Source of the DNA: CALJIC01 sp039805565
Lineage (GTDB): Bacteria > Chloroflexota > Chloroflexia > Chloroflexales > Roseiflexaceae
Assembly (NCBI GenBank): GCA_039805565.1
Contig: JBDLTZ010000061.1
Span: 1 to 18,213, forward strand
Direction of reading: 5' to 3'
DNA length: 18,213 nucleotides
Position 1 is the stretch's first letter; every line of letters begins with the position of its first letter. The notes under the pieces were generated by a model. The model saw nothing but the letters and a program-made list of their open reading frames with translations, did not search any database and had not been told where the DNA came from. A program made the translations under genes and the position numbers. This document shows, one piece after another, positions 7,355-14,105 of this stretch.

Positions 7355-7383
7355 AGTATACGGCAGCGCTAGGGATCTGTCAA
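7355..7383 (-). promoter_or_regulatory. Sigma70-type promoter of the sugar-catabolic run
   Basis: On the minus strand a perfect -35 box TTGACA (7383-7378), a 17-nt spacer and -10 box TATACT (7360-7355) are seen. Transcription would begin near 7348, giving a leader of about 237 nt before the VOC gene. The long leader and the palindrome within it suggest regulation beyond simple initiation control. Confidence 0.6.
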
Positions 7384-7416
7384 ACACTTTCCCGCCGCGG
7401 CAGCCGCTCGACTCCG

Positions 7417-7425
7417 TGCTATAAT
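7417..7425 (+). promoter_or_regulatory. Extended -10 promoter of the small plus-strand gene
   Basis: TGCTATAAT matches the extended -10 consensus TGnTATAAT exactly; no good -35 is visible, as expected for this promoter class. The predicted start near 7432 leaves a leader of about 25 nt to the ATG at 7457. Confidence 0.5.
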
Positions 7426-7456
7426 CGGTCATTTCCGACGTCTTGTGAGCCGAGCG

Positions 7457-7756
7457 ATGCCCGTGGCCAACTCAGACCACCCCTTCCTGACAGTGGACAT
7501 CGAGCGGCGTGGATATGGGCGGCGCTACAGTAGCCTGCCGGTAGACGAGCTGGGCCGCGAGGGGTTCGCGATCGACTTCACCGGGGCGTATACTCGCCCC
7601 GAGCAGATCGACATCCGACGCGGCGATGTTGTGCGCTGGCGCGACGGCGGGCGCCTCGTCGAGGCGCAGGTCGCCACGGTCCAGCGGGATGGGCTGTGGC
7701 TGCGCGTCACGGTAGATGATGCCCACCCGCTGCCGCCCGAAGCGTTCTACCCGTAG
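7457..7756 (+). CDS. Small conserved-looking protein of unknown function
   Basis: A 99-residue acidic/basic mixed soluble protein and the only plus-strand gene of the window. I do not recognise the family. It has no signal peptide and no transmembrane segment. The C-terminal half (about residues 45-85) alternates charged turns and beta-like segments (GDVVRWRDGGRLVEAQVATV, then GLWLRVTVDD), suggesting a small beta-barrel. Evidence for a real gene: a consensus extended -10 promoter about 30 nt upstream, and protein-like composition. An in-frame GTG at 7445 is an alternative start; the Shine-Dalgarno is weak for both. The last 10 nt overlap tail-to-tail with the 3' end of the kinase gene. Confidence 0.6.
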   Translation: MPVANSDHPFLTVDIERRGYGRRYSSLPVDELGREGFAIDFTGAYTRPEQIDIRRGDVVRWRDGGRLVEAQVATVQRDGLWLRVTVDDAHPLPPEAFYP

Positions 7757-8778
7757 CGCTGCTCCGATCGCCAGCGATCGAGGATCTGCCCGGGTGAGGC
7801 GGTGCCCGTCGTGCCGAGCTGGCTGATGGTCACCGACGCGGCCAGCATGCCGATCTGAGCCGCCTCTCCGAGCGTCGCCCCGGCGCACAATCCAGCCGCT
7901 ACGGCGGCCATGACGCTGTCGCCCGCTCCTACCACGTCGATCGGCACGCGCACGGGCAGCGCCGGCACGAGCGCCGCGCTGCCCTCCTCCACCACCAGCA
8001 TCCCGTCGCCGCTCAGCGTCACCAGCACCGGGCACCCGGTCCTGCGCCGCAGCTCCTCGCCGGCCTCCCGTGCCAGCGTCTGGTCCGCCCGCTCTTCCTG
8101 GCCGGGAAACACTGCCGCGACACACTCGCGCATGTTCGGCTTGGCGATGATGCCGCGGAACAGGCCGATGCGGGCGCGTGAGTCGGCCAGGAACGGCACG
8201 CCGGGGCGCTCCCGTGCCAGCGCCGCGATCGCCTCGCGTACCCGGCTCGTGATCACCCCGTGCTCAGCTTCAGGCATCTGGTCGGCGATCACCACCGCAT
8301 CGGCCCCTGCCGCGAGCGCGCGCAGCCGCACTAGCACTGCGTCCACGGCCTCGGCCGGCATCGGCGCGCGCGTGCGGATGTCGAGCCGCTCCAGCTCACG
8401 CGGGGCCGCGCCGGGCTCGCGCACCATCGGCTTGGTGTAGGTGGGCGTGCGCCGGCCGGCCGCCACCACCAGCGCCCCGTCGTCCACGCCCGCGGCCCGC
8501 AGCCCGCGCCGCAGCTCGTACCCCTCGCCGTCGTCCCCCACCACGCCCAGCGCCGTCACCTGCGCCCCGAGCGCGCGCAGGTTCGCGGTGACGGTGCCGG
8601 CGGCCCCCGGCGCGGCCACCACATCCGTCACCTGGCGCGCTTCCAGGCCAGTCTCCACCGAGATCTCGGCCAGCGCCGGGTCGATCAGCAGGTAGCGGTC
8701 GAGAAAGAAGTCGCCCACCACCAGGATACGCGCCGCGCCCGTGCGGCCCAGCAGCTCCGTCAGTCTGCGCTCGTCCAC
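7747..8778 (-). CDS. PfkB-family sugar kinase, RfaE/HldE kinase-domain type
   Basis: A 343-residue ribokinase-fold kinase that phosphorylates a sugar or sugar phosphate with ATP. Hallmarks are ILVVGDFFLDRYLLID at 18-33, a substrate-lid region, AKPNMRE at 212-218 (compare LKPN in HldE), VLVTLSGDGM at 251-260, and the C-terminal signature DVVGAGDSV (281-289) with D287 as catalytic base; GTTGTASP follows as in HldE. The pattern resembles the heptose-7-phosphate kinase domain of HldE/RfaE, but no cytidylyltransferase domain follows. In APGAAGTVTANL the usual GG is altered. The start is GTG with AGGAGG 5 nt upstream; that Shine-Dalgarno overlaps the stop codon of the preceding gene (TAGGAGG), indicating tight coupling. 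It is the last gene of the transporter operon. Actual substrate unknown. Confidence 0.87.
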   Translation of the reverse strand: MDERRLTELLGRTGAARILVVGDFFLDRYLLIDPALAEISVETGLEARQVTDVVAAPGAAGTVTANLRALGAQVTALGVVGDDGEGYELRRGLRAAGVDDGALVVAAGRRTPTYTKPMVREPGAAPRELERLDIRTRAPMPAEAVDAVLVRLRALAAGADAVVIADQMPEAEHGVITSRVREAIAALARERPGVPFLADSRARIGLFRGIIAKPNMRECVAAVFPGQEERADQTLAREAGEELRRRTGCPVLVTLSGDGMLVVEEGSAALVPALPVRVPIDVVGAGDSVMAAVAAGLCAGATLGEAAQIGMLAASVTISQLGTTGTASPGQILDRWRSEQRYG

Positions 8779-8787
8779 CGCTGCCTC

Positions 8788-9753
8788 CTACAGACCGCGC
8801 GCCAGCAGCCGCGCGCGCAGGTCTGGAATCGTCGCGCGGTGGTCGCCGCGCACGTAGTAGCTCTCGCCGCCGTCCTGCACTGTCCGCACCAGAATGGTCT
8901 TGAACGGGCGGTAGTAGTAGTGCGGGTCGTCCTTCGGCGCCTCGGTGTGGACGTCGGCCGGCAGGCCCACCAGGTCGAACACTGCGGTGGTGAAGCGGGC
9001 GATCGTGCGGCCCTCCTGGTGCGCCACGTTGCGCGCCATCGCCAGAGCTTTGAGGTAGACCTCAGGGCCCATCACGGCGCTGCCCACGTTGAGCAGTACG
9101 CCGCCCTCGAGCTCCTCCACGGCGCGGGCGAACACCAGGAAGTCGGTGTACGATGCGCGGCCGAACGCGGCGCCGTCGAAGTTCGGGTGCTCGTGGACGA
9201 TATCGTGGCCAATGCCGATGTGGACGGTGGCGGGCACGCCCAGGCGGTAGGCGGCCGCCAGAATGCTCACGTCGCGGTGCGGGAAATCCCCCCCGGCGAT
9301 CGCGCGCCCCAGCGCCTCGCCCATGCCGAGGCCCTCGGCGGCGCCGGCCGCGACGACGTCGTTGATCGCGCCGGTCTCACGCCACAGGCCGAACTGCCCC
9401 TCGCTGATGTAGCGCGCCACGCTCTCGGTGGTGGCCCCCACCAGGGCCAGCTCGTAGTCGTGGATCGGGCCGGCGCCGTTCATGGCCACGTGGGTGATTG
9501 CGCCGCGCTCTAGCAGGTCGACTACGTGGCGCGAGGCGCCGCACTTGATTACGTGGGCGCCCATCATCATGATCACCGGCCGTCCGGCCCGGCGCGCGGC
9601 GGTGATCCGGTCGGCGATGATGTCCAGCTGCGGCTCGTCGAGCGTGGCGCTGGGCGCGTCCAGCGGCAGGACGTGGCCGAGGTCCATGTCGTGGCGGCGC
9701 TCGCTCAGGGGTTGGAGCCGCAGGCGCGAGCGGTCGAAGGTGGGATAGGGCAC
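8788..9753 (-). CDS. Conserved-looking enzyme of unknown function
   Basis: A 321-residue soluble protein I cannot assign. It is rich in glycine and histidine motifs that look catalytic or ligand-binding: MMMGAHVIKCGASRHV (62-77), HVAMNGAGPIHDYELAL (88-104), EGQFGLWRETG (118-128), HIGIGHDIVHEHPNFDG (178-194), NVGSAVMGPEVYLKAL (222-237), and an aromatic run with PHYYYRPFKT (277-286). The alternating strand/helix layout suggests a Rossmann-like, possibly NAD-dependent, fold; a remote relation to the deoxyhypusine-synthase fold crossed my mind but is weak. The GTG start at 9753 is preceded by GAGGTGA at good spacing. Its stop overlaps the Shine-Dalgarno of the RfaE-type kinase, so the two products are likely to work together, with the HAD phosphatase upstream as a third partner. 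Confidence 0.75.
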   Translation of the reverse strand: MPYPTFDRSRLRLQPLSERRHDMDLGHVLPLDAPSATLDEPQLDIIADRITAARRAGRPVIMMMGAHVIKCGASRHVVDLLERGAITHVAMNGAGPIHDYELALVGATTESVARYISEGQFGLWRETGAINDVVAAGAAEGLGMGEALGRAIAGGDFPHRDVSILAAAYRLGVPATVHIGIGHDIVHEHPNFDGAAFGRASYTDFLVFARAVEELEGGVLLNVGSAVMGPEVYLKALAMARNVAHQEGRTIARFTTAVFDLVGLPADVHTEAPKDDPHYYYRPFKTILVRTVQDGGESYYVRGDHRATIPDLRARLLARGL

Positions 9754-10071
9754 AGGTCACCTCGTTGTGGACACTTGGATGTTGGACTATGGATTGCGCT
9801 GGCCGGACTGTGACGATCGTGGATTGTGCTAGCCCTGATTGTACCGCAGGCGCGGGGTGGGCATGAAGGGATGTCAGCTGCTGCTGTCAGAGGAGGTTTC
9901 TCATCTTCAGATCACAGCGCGCTGTACTGCGGTGGGCATCGTGGCGGTGTCATGCCGAGCGGAAGCGGGTGCTCACCCGGCGTGTGTTTGAGCGCCGGGC
10001 GCTTTCTGCGCCGGACACAGCGAAGCATCTCGCCGCGAATGTGATCGCTGGCGGATGCTTCACGCTGCGCG
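9754..10071. other. Non-coding spacer with decayed repeats
   Basis: This 318-nt gap separates the HAD gene from the unknown enzyme. Near 9767-9801 it carries degenerate heptamers (GTGGACA, CTTGGAT, GTTGGAC, TATGGAT). At 9951-10030 there is a segment beginning GTCATGCCGAGCG and ending AGCGAAGCATCTCG, which resembles interspersed palindromic repeats seen in many genomes. A lone TACAAT (9843-9838, minus) could be a -10 for the downstream genes, but no -35 accompanies it. No supported gene was found. Confidence 0.5.
10022..10061. repeat. Inverted repeat just after the HAD gene stop
   Basis: GAAGCATC (10022-10029) and GATGCTTC (10054-10061) are perfect 8-bp complements with a 24-nt loop; flanking AGCG bases extend the symmetry imperfectly. 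It lies 10 nt beyond the HAD stop codon on the minus strand. There is no T-run, so termination is uncertain; a palindromic interspersed element is as likely. Confidence 0.4.
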
Positions 10072-10872
10072 CTATCCCAGGAGGTGACCCAGGAGGGCGT
10101 CGACGGGGGTGAGGTCAGCCACGATGACATCGGCGCCGGCCGCGATCAGGCGCTCACGCTTGGCGTGGTCCAGCCCGGCGCCGCGGAGCTCGTCGAGGGC
10201 CACGCCTACCGTGACCCCGCTGACAGCGCGCGTCTCCCGGATCTCTACCGGCCCATCGCCGATCGCCAGGAGCTCGTGGCCGCCCAGCCCCAGCTCTGCC
10301 AGCAGCCGGTCGATCACTGTCCGCTTGGTGAAGGCTGGGTCGTGCGGGCCCGGGCCGTAGATGTGCGGCCCGAAGAAGTCGGTGATCTGGAGCGCCTCAG
10401 CCTCGCGCCGCACGTCTACCAGGTCGGTGCCGCTGGCGAGCACCAGCAGCGTGCCGGCATCGCGCAGCCCCTCCAGAAGCGCACGGCTCCCAGGCACCAG
10501 CAGGTCGTCGGGCACCGCACGCCCGGTGCGAAGCGCCCCCAGGCGGCTCGCCACGCGCGCGTCGAGCAGCTCGAGGTAGCGCCGCTTGTACGAGTCGGCG
10601 CTGTCGGGGCATCCGCCCCGGCGCAGTACCTCGGCGCGCAGCCACTCCATCTGGGCCAGCGTCGGGTGCCCGGTGAGGCGGTCGATCGCGTCGGCCACGC
10701 GCGCCGCGAGTGCATCCTGCGGCTCGTGGGTGGCCAGCGGCCGCAGCGCGTCGAGCATTAGGCCCTGCATGATCTGCTGCCAGCCGCCGCGGACGAGCGA
10801 GAGGGTTCCGTCGAAGTCGAGGAGCGCGACGCGGGGCCGGGTGCCGGGTCGCGGGCGGATGATCTCAAGCAT
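10072..10872 (-). CDS. HAD-superfamily phosphatase
   Basis: A 266-residue haloacid-dehalogenase hydrolase, probably a sugar-phosphate or nucleotide phosphatase. Motif I is LLDFDGTLS with nucleophile D19 and acid/base D21; motif II is LASGTD (S147); motif III is K183 (FTKRT); motif IV is AIGDGPVE (D206, with glutamate where the second aspartate usually stands). A helical cap lies between motifs I and II (about 30-120). The ATG at 10872 has no visible Shine-Dalgarno, and the sequence immediately upstream is a heptamer array, so the original leader may have been replaced. It sits between permease 2 and the unknown enzyme, consistent with dephosphorylating an intermediate in the same pathway as the RfaE-type kinase. 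Confidence 0.85.
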   Translation of the reverse strand: MLEIIRPRPGTRPRVALLDFDGTLSLVRGGWQQIMQGLMLDALRPLATHEPQDALAARVADAIDRLTGHPTLAQMEWLRAEVLRRGGCPDSADSYKRRYLELLDARVASRLGALRTGRAVPDDLLVPGSRALLEGLRDAGTLLVLASGTDLVDVRREAEALQITDFFGPHIYGPGPHDPAFTKRTVIDRLLAELGLGGHELLAIGDGPVEIRETRAVSGVTVGVALDELRGAGLDHAKRERLIAAGADVIVADLTPVDALLGHLLG

Positions 10873-10880
10873 AGAGATGC

Positions 10881-11013
10881 AAGGCTGAACGATGAACGAT
10901 GAACGATGAACGACGAACGTTGAACGTTGAACGATGAACGATGAAGACCGAACGCTGAAGACTTAAGGCTGAAGGCTGAGCACTCAGCACTCAAGAACCA
11001 AGACTCAGCCCTC
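10881..11013. repeat. Nineteen-unit in-register heptamer array
   Basis: The 133 nt divide exactly into 19 heptamers. AAGGCTG is followed by eight AACGNNG-type units (mostly AACGATG, with AACGACG and AACGTTG), then AAGACCG, AACGCTG, AAGACTT, two AAGGCTG, two AGCACTC, AAGAACC, AAGACTC and AGCCCTC. The 7-nt phase never slips although the unit sequence changes. The array fills nearly the whole gap from the permease 2 stop (11016) to the HAD start (10872). Confidence 0.92.
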
Positions 11014-11015
11014 GC

Positions 11016-12008
11016 CTAGGGCCGTTGGAACGGCTGTCCGAGGGCGGCGGGCGCCGGGGTGGCGAGGCGGGCGATCAGCGCCTGGGCCGGGCGCCGCAGC
11101 GGCTCGGGCAGGCCGGCCACCCACTGGCCCACGGCTGGGTTGGTGACGCCGTTCACCATCGCCAGCACGAAGATCATCAGCGCGAACGGCAGCACCTGGA
11201 ACACCTGCGTGGGCAGGCCGGGCAGGGCGCTCTGCGAGCGGGTGGCGAACGCCTGGAGCGCGATGAACAGGTAGCAGCCGAGCGCCACGCGCCACGGGCG
11301 CCACCCGCCGAAGATCACGATCGCCAGCGCGATCCAGCCGGTGCCGGCGATGTGGCGGTAGCTCCAGCCCTGCTTGAGGTCGAGCGTGTAGGCGGCGCCG
11401 GCGATCCCCACCAGGGCGCCGCCGATCACGGTGTACAGGTAGCGCAGCCGCGTCACGTTCGCGCCGCGGGCGTAGGCCGCCGCCGGGCGCTCGCCGAGCG
11501 CGCGCAGCGTGAGGCCGGGGCGGGTGCGGAGGAGGAAGTACCACACCGCCGGCACCAGGATGAAGCTGGCGTAGATCAGCATGTCGTGTCGGAACAGCAG
11601 CGTGCCGAGCACCGGGATGTCGCGCAGGAACGGCACCGGCGCGGCCTGGACCGCCACGCCCTGCACGCGCACGAAGGGAGTGCCGAGGAACGACGAGAGC
11701 TCGGTGCACAGCAGGGCCAGCACGAAGCCCACGGCGGTCTGCGACTGGCCGAGCGTGATGCTCAGCAGGCAGAGCACGAGCGCCACCACCATGCCTACCA
11801 CGGCGGCTGCGACGAACCCGAGCAGGACGCTCTGGGTCGCCAGGCCCACTGCGAAGCCGGCCATGGCCGCCAGTAGCATGGAGCCGTCAAGGGAGAGGTT
11901 GACGACGCCCGCGCGCTCGGTGATGGTCTCGCCCATGGTGGCAAAGATCAGCGGCGCGCCCCCCGCGAGCACCGCTGCCAGGTTGATGATGAGTTGGTCG
12001 GTGTTCAA
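11016..12008 (-). CDS. ABC transporter permease 2 (BMP/simple-sugar type)
   Basis: A 330-residue inner-membrane permease of the BPD_transp_2 family, the partner of permease 1 in BMP-type nucleoside/sugar importers (YufQ/NupQ-like). It has about eight to nine hydrophobic segments. The N-terminal GETITERAGVVNLSLDGSMLL (about 26-46) matches the family pattern GE...ERAGVxNLxxEGxM, and GTGWIALAIVIFGGWRPW near 220-237 is the conserved cytoplasmic-loop region. The start is TTG at 12008, with AGGAG about 10 nt upstream; no better ATG is in frame. In known operons this gene directly follows permease 1, but here a WD40 gene and repeats intervene. Confidence 0.92.
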   Translation of the reverse strand: MNTDQLIINLAAVLAGGAPLIFATMGETITERAGVVNLSLDGSMLLAAMAGFAVGLATQSVLLGFVAAAVVGMVVALVLCLLSITLGQSQTAVGFVLALLCTELSSFLGTPFVRVQGVAVQAAPVPFLRDIPVLGTLLFRHDMLIYASFILVPAVWYFLLRTRPGLTLRALGERPAAAYARGANVTRLRYLYTVIGGALVGIAGAAYTLDLKQGWSYRHIAGTGWIALAIVIFGGWRPWRVALGCYLFIALQAFATRSQSALPGLPTQVFQVLPFALMIFVLAMVNGVTNPAVGQWVAGLPEPLRRPAQALIARLATPAPAALGQPFQRP

Positions 12009-12065
12009 TGGTTTGTTGCTCCTGGCGGAGCGCTCCCTTCCGAAGAGTTTGGCAATTGCTTTTTC

Positions 12066-12196
12066 GGGGGCTGCGCCCCCAAACCCCCGCGTGGGCTGCG
12101 CCTTTACGCCCCGCTCACGACCTCTCGAATATGGTTTCTTTCGGTATCTGCGCCCCCAAATCCCCGCGTGGGCTGCGCCTTTACGCCCCGCTCACG
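12066..12196. repeat. 49-bp direct repeat after the WD40 gene
   Basis: A 49-bp unit occurs at 12071-12119 and 12148-12196 (77-bp period) with one mismatch. It begins CTGCGCCCCCAAA and ends CCCCGCTCACG. The first copy is preceded by GGGGG, forming GGGGGC-TGC-GCCCCC (12066-12080), a 6-bp GC hairpin after a short T-run (TTTTTC). The second copy ends 15 nt from the WD40 stop. A related hairpin preceded by TTTTTC lies on the other side of the WD40 gene (14106-14120), in the same orientation. Confidence 0.88.
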
Positions 12197-12211
12197 GCTC
12201 CCGAATCGATG

Positions 12212-14023
12212 CTACTCACCCTCGGGCGCGAGCAGCATCCACACCAGCACTGCCCCGGGCAGCGCGCCGGCCGTGATCCCCTGGATCATCGCCAGCTCGA
12301 GTCGCCCGCTGGTGAACTCCGCCCCGGCCACGAGCGGCCCGAGCGCCCATCCCGCGAGCGCTGCCAGCGCTACCCAGTGCGCGCCGGGGAGCCCGCGGCG
12401 CGTCGCGACCCACTGCCCCAGGGCCATCCCGGCGCCGGCGAGCGGCAGTATCACCAGGCGCGTGTCGATGTAGACGCCGTGTGTAAAGAGCACCAGCCGC
12501 ACCCCTTCGCCCGCAGCCCACCCCGCGATCCAGCCGAGCACGCTCGCCGCCAGCCACACGCGGCCCGAGACCTGCGGCAGGTAGCCGCGCACGATGTGCC
12601 ACAGCATGTGTCCGAGCGCCCAGCCGGCGGCGACCTGCACGAGCCAGATCGGCGTGAGCGCCAGCAGGAAGATGAGGCCGTGCGCGGCGGCCCATGCCGG
12701 CCAGATGCCGAGCAGCGTGCGTTGGGTTTGCAGGCGCGGCTTCGTGGGCGCCCGCAGCCGCACCGCCACCAGCCACAGCCCCAGCGTCCCAATCAGCAGC
12801 GTCGGATTGATCACCTGCAGCCAGTACCAGGTCGTGCCGCCCATCTGGAGGTCGATACTGCGCATCTTCTGGAGATCCCAGAGCTGCACGGTGCGGTACA
12901 CCCCCACGGTGGCCGCCCTCGCGCCGTCCGGGCTGAAGGCGGCCCGCGCGGTGATGCAGCCCCAGCTCGAGCTGCCGCGGAACTGCGCCAGCTGCTGGCC
13001 GTCCTGGTCCCACAGCTGCAGCGGCCCGTTCTCCGTCACCGTCACGATGCGGCGGCTGTCGGGGCTGAAGGTGGCGTCTGTTACCTCGCTGCCCCTGACC
13101 CAGAACGAGGCCAGCGAGCGCCCGCTGAGGTCGCGCAGCCAGGCAGTGCCGTCCTGCCCGATCGTCAGCAGCGCCTGGCCGTCGGGGCTGAACTGCGCCG
13201 GGCCGAGAGCGCTCCCCACCGGCTGCCCATTGGTGTCCCACACCCAGCTGGAGTTATCGGCCAGCATGGTCAGCAGGTGGCGCCCGTCGGAGCTGAACGA
13301 CACCCTGGTCACCGCCGCCTCCGGCCGCGCGAGGCTGGCTACCGGGCGACCTCCGAGGTCGGCCAGCATCGCGCCGCGCTCGCCGGCCACGATGATCTGG
13401 CTGCCGTCGGGGCTGAACGCCGCGCCACTGACCTGCCCTAGCTCGGCGCCAGCCCCGCCCACCGGCTGACCCGCGCGGTCCCACAGCCGAGCAGGCCCCG
13501 GCCCCGCGGTGAGCAGCCGCGCGCTATCCGGGCTGAAGGCCACCGTGTGAGGCCCGTCGGTGCCGACCTCGGGGTTCAACGCGGCGACAGGAGCGCCATC
13601 GCTTGTCCAGAGCCGCACCACATCTCCCGGCGAGGCGGTGGCGATCTGGCGCCCGTCTGGGCTGAACAGCACGTGGCTCACCGGCGCCGCGTGACCGCTT
13701 AGCACCGCGCGCTGCCGGCCGTCGAGGCCCCAGAGCCGCACGGTGTTGTCAGCGCGCTGGGTGGCGATCGTGCGGCCGTCGGGGCTGATGGCGCGCCAGA
13801 CCTCGCCGCTCAGCCGGAAGATTTCGCGCCCCTCGAGGTCCCAGACGCGGGTCTCGAGCGGGGTGTAGGCCAGAACGTGCCGCCCGCCCGAGGCGAAGAG
13901 CACCGTGGGCGAGCCGCTACGGCAGAAGCTCGTCGAAGCCTGGGCTGTCTCGGCAGTCGTGAGACAGAGCGCCAGCGCACAGAGCAGCGCTGCCAGAAGA
14001 TGTCTGTGTCGGCTTGCCACCAT
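12212..14023 (-). CDS. WD40 beta-propeller fused to a polytopic membrane domain
   Basis: A 603-residue protein. Residues 1-29 look like a signal peptide (basic RHRH, hydrophobic core, AQA cleavage site near 29). About nine WD40-like blades follow (about 38-390); eight carry the S(P/S)D(G/S) turn (for example FSPDGRQIATA, 120-130) and several end in W-D or LWD. From about 402 there are about seven transmembrane segments with glycine-rich helices. The motif GQWVATRR (536-543) recalls a membrane domain with QW...R seen in Chloroflexota and cyanobacterial proteins. The propeller is thus probably outside the cytoplasmic membrane. I prefer the ATG at 14023: GAGGTGG lies just upstream, and the longer frame start (14080) overlaps the -35 box. 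Role unknown; sensing or scaffolding at the membrane is inference. It splits the two permease genes. Confidence 0.88.
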   Translation of the reverse strand: MVASRHRHLLAALLCALALCLTTAETAQASTSFCRSGSPTVLFASGGRHVLAYTPLETRVWDLEGREIFRLSGEVWRAISPDGRTIATQRADNTVRLWGLDGRQRAVLSGHAAPVSHVLFSPDGRQIATASPGDVVRLWTSDGAPVAALNPEVGTDGPHTVAFSPDSARLLTAGPGPARLWDRAGQPVGGAGAELGQVSGAAFSPDGSQIIVAGERGAMLADLGGRPVASLARPEAAVTRVSFSSDGRHLLTMLADNSSWVWDTNGQPVGSALGPAQFSPDGQALLTIGQDGTAWLRDLSGRSLASFWVRGSEVTDATFSPDSRRIVTVTENGPLQLWDQDGQQLAQFRGSSSWGCITARAAFSPDGARAATVGVYRTVQLWDLQKMRSIDLQMGGTTWYWLQVINPTLLIGTLGLWLVAVRLRAPTKPRLQTQRTLLGIWPAWAAAHGLIFLLALTPIWLVQVAAGWALGHMLWHIVRGYLPQVSGRVWLAASVLGWIAGWAAGEGVRLVLFTHGVYIDTRLVILPLAGAGMALGQWVATRRGLPGAHWVALAALAGWALGPLVAGAEFTSGRLELAMIQGITAGALPGAVLVWMLLAPEGE

Positions 14024-14055
14024 AGGCCACCTCGCTTGGGCTGCGTGATGGCGGT

Positions 14056-14085
14056 AGTATATATCAGTCCTGGCGGACATAACAA
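14056..14085 (-). promoter_or_regulatory. Promoter of the WD40 gene
   Basis: On the minus strand TTGTTA (14085-14080), an 18-nt spacer and TATACT (14061-14056) form a plausible sigma70 promoter in a local AT-rich patch. Transcription would start near 14049, leaving about 26 nt to the ATG at 14023. This gives the WD40 gene expression independent of the transporter operon. Confidence 0.5.
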
Positions 14086-14105
14086 GCTAGAATAGTTTTT
14101 CTTCC

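Larger units (their letters stand above)
7111..7456. other. Divergent intergenic region
   Basis: This 346-nt stretch separates the minus-strand catabolic run from the plus-strand small gene. It is less GC-rich than its neighbours. It contains a palindrome (7136-7153), a minus-strand promoter (7355-7383) and a plus-strand extended -10 (7417-7425). The open frames crossing it have no credible start signals or family features, and I treat it as non-coding. Confidence 0.7.

Noticed and set aside
9912..10130. 72-codon minus-strand frame in the spacer
   Set aside because: No Shine-Dalgarno, overlaps the HAD gene end and repeat-like DNA; no recognisable protein features.
10881..11013. Possible CRISPR array
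   Set aside because: Units are 7 nt with no spacers and no cas genes in the window.
12066..12080. GGGGGC-TGC-GCCCCC as an intrinsic terminator
   Set aside because: The run of T lies on the wrong side for minus-strand transcripts; on the minus strand the stem is followed by A residues.
12008..13441. Long plus-strand open frame opposite the WD40 gene
   Set aside because: Antisense shadow; composition is Arg/His/Pro-rich, while the minus strand encodes clear WD40 and membrane segments with a good Shine-Dalgarno.
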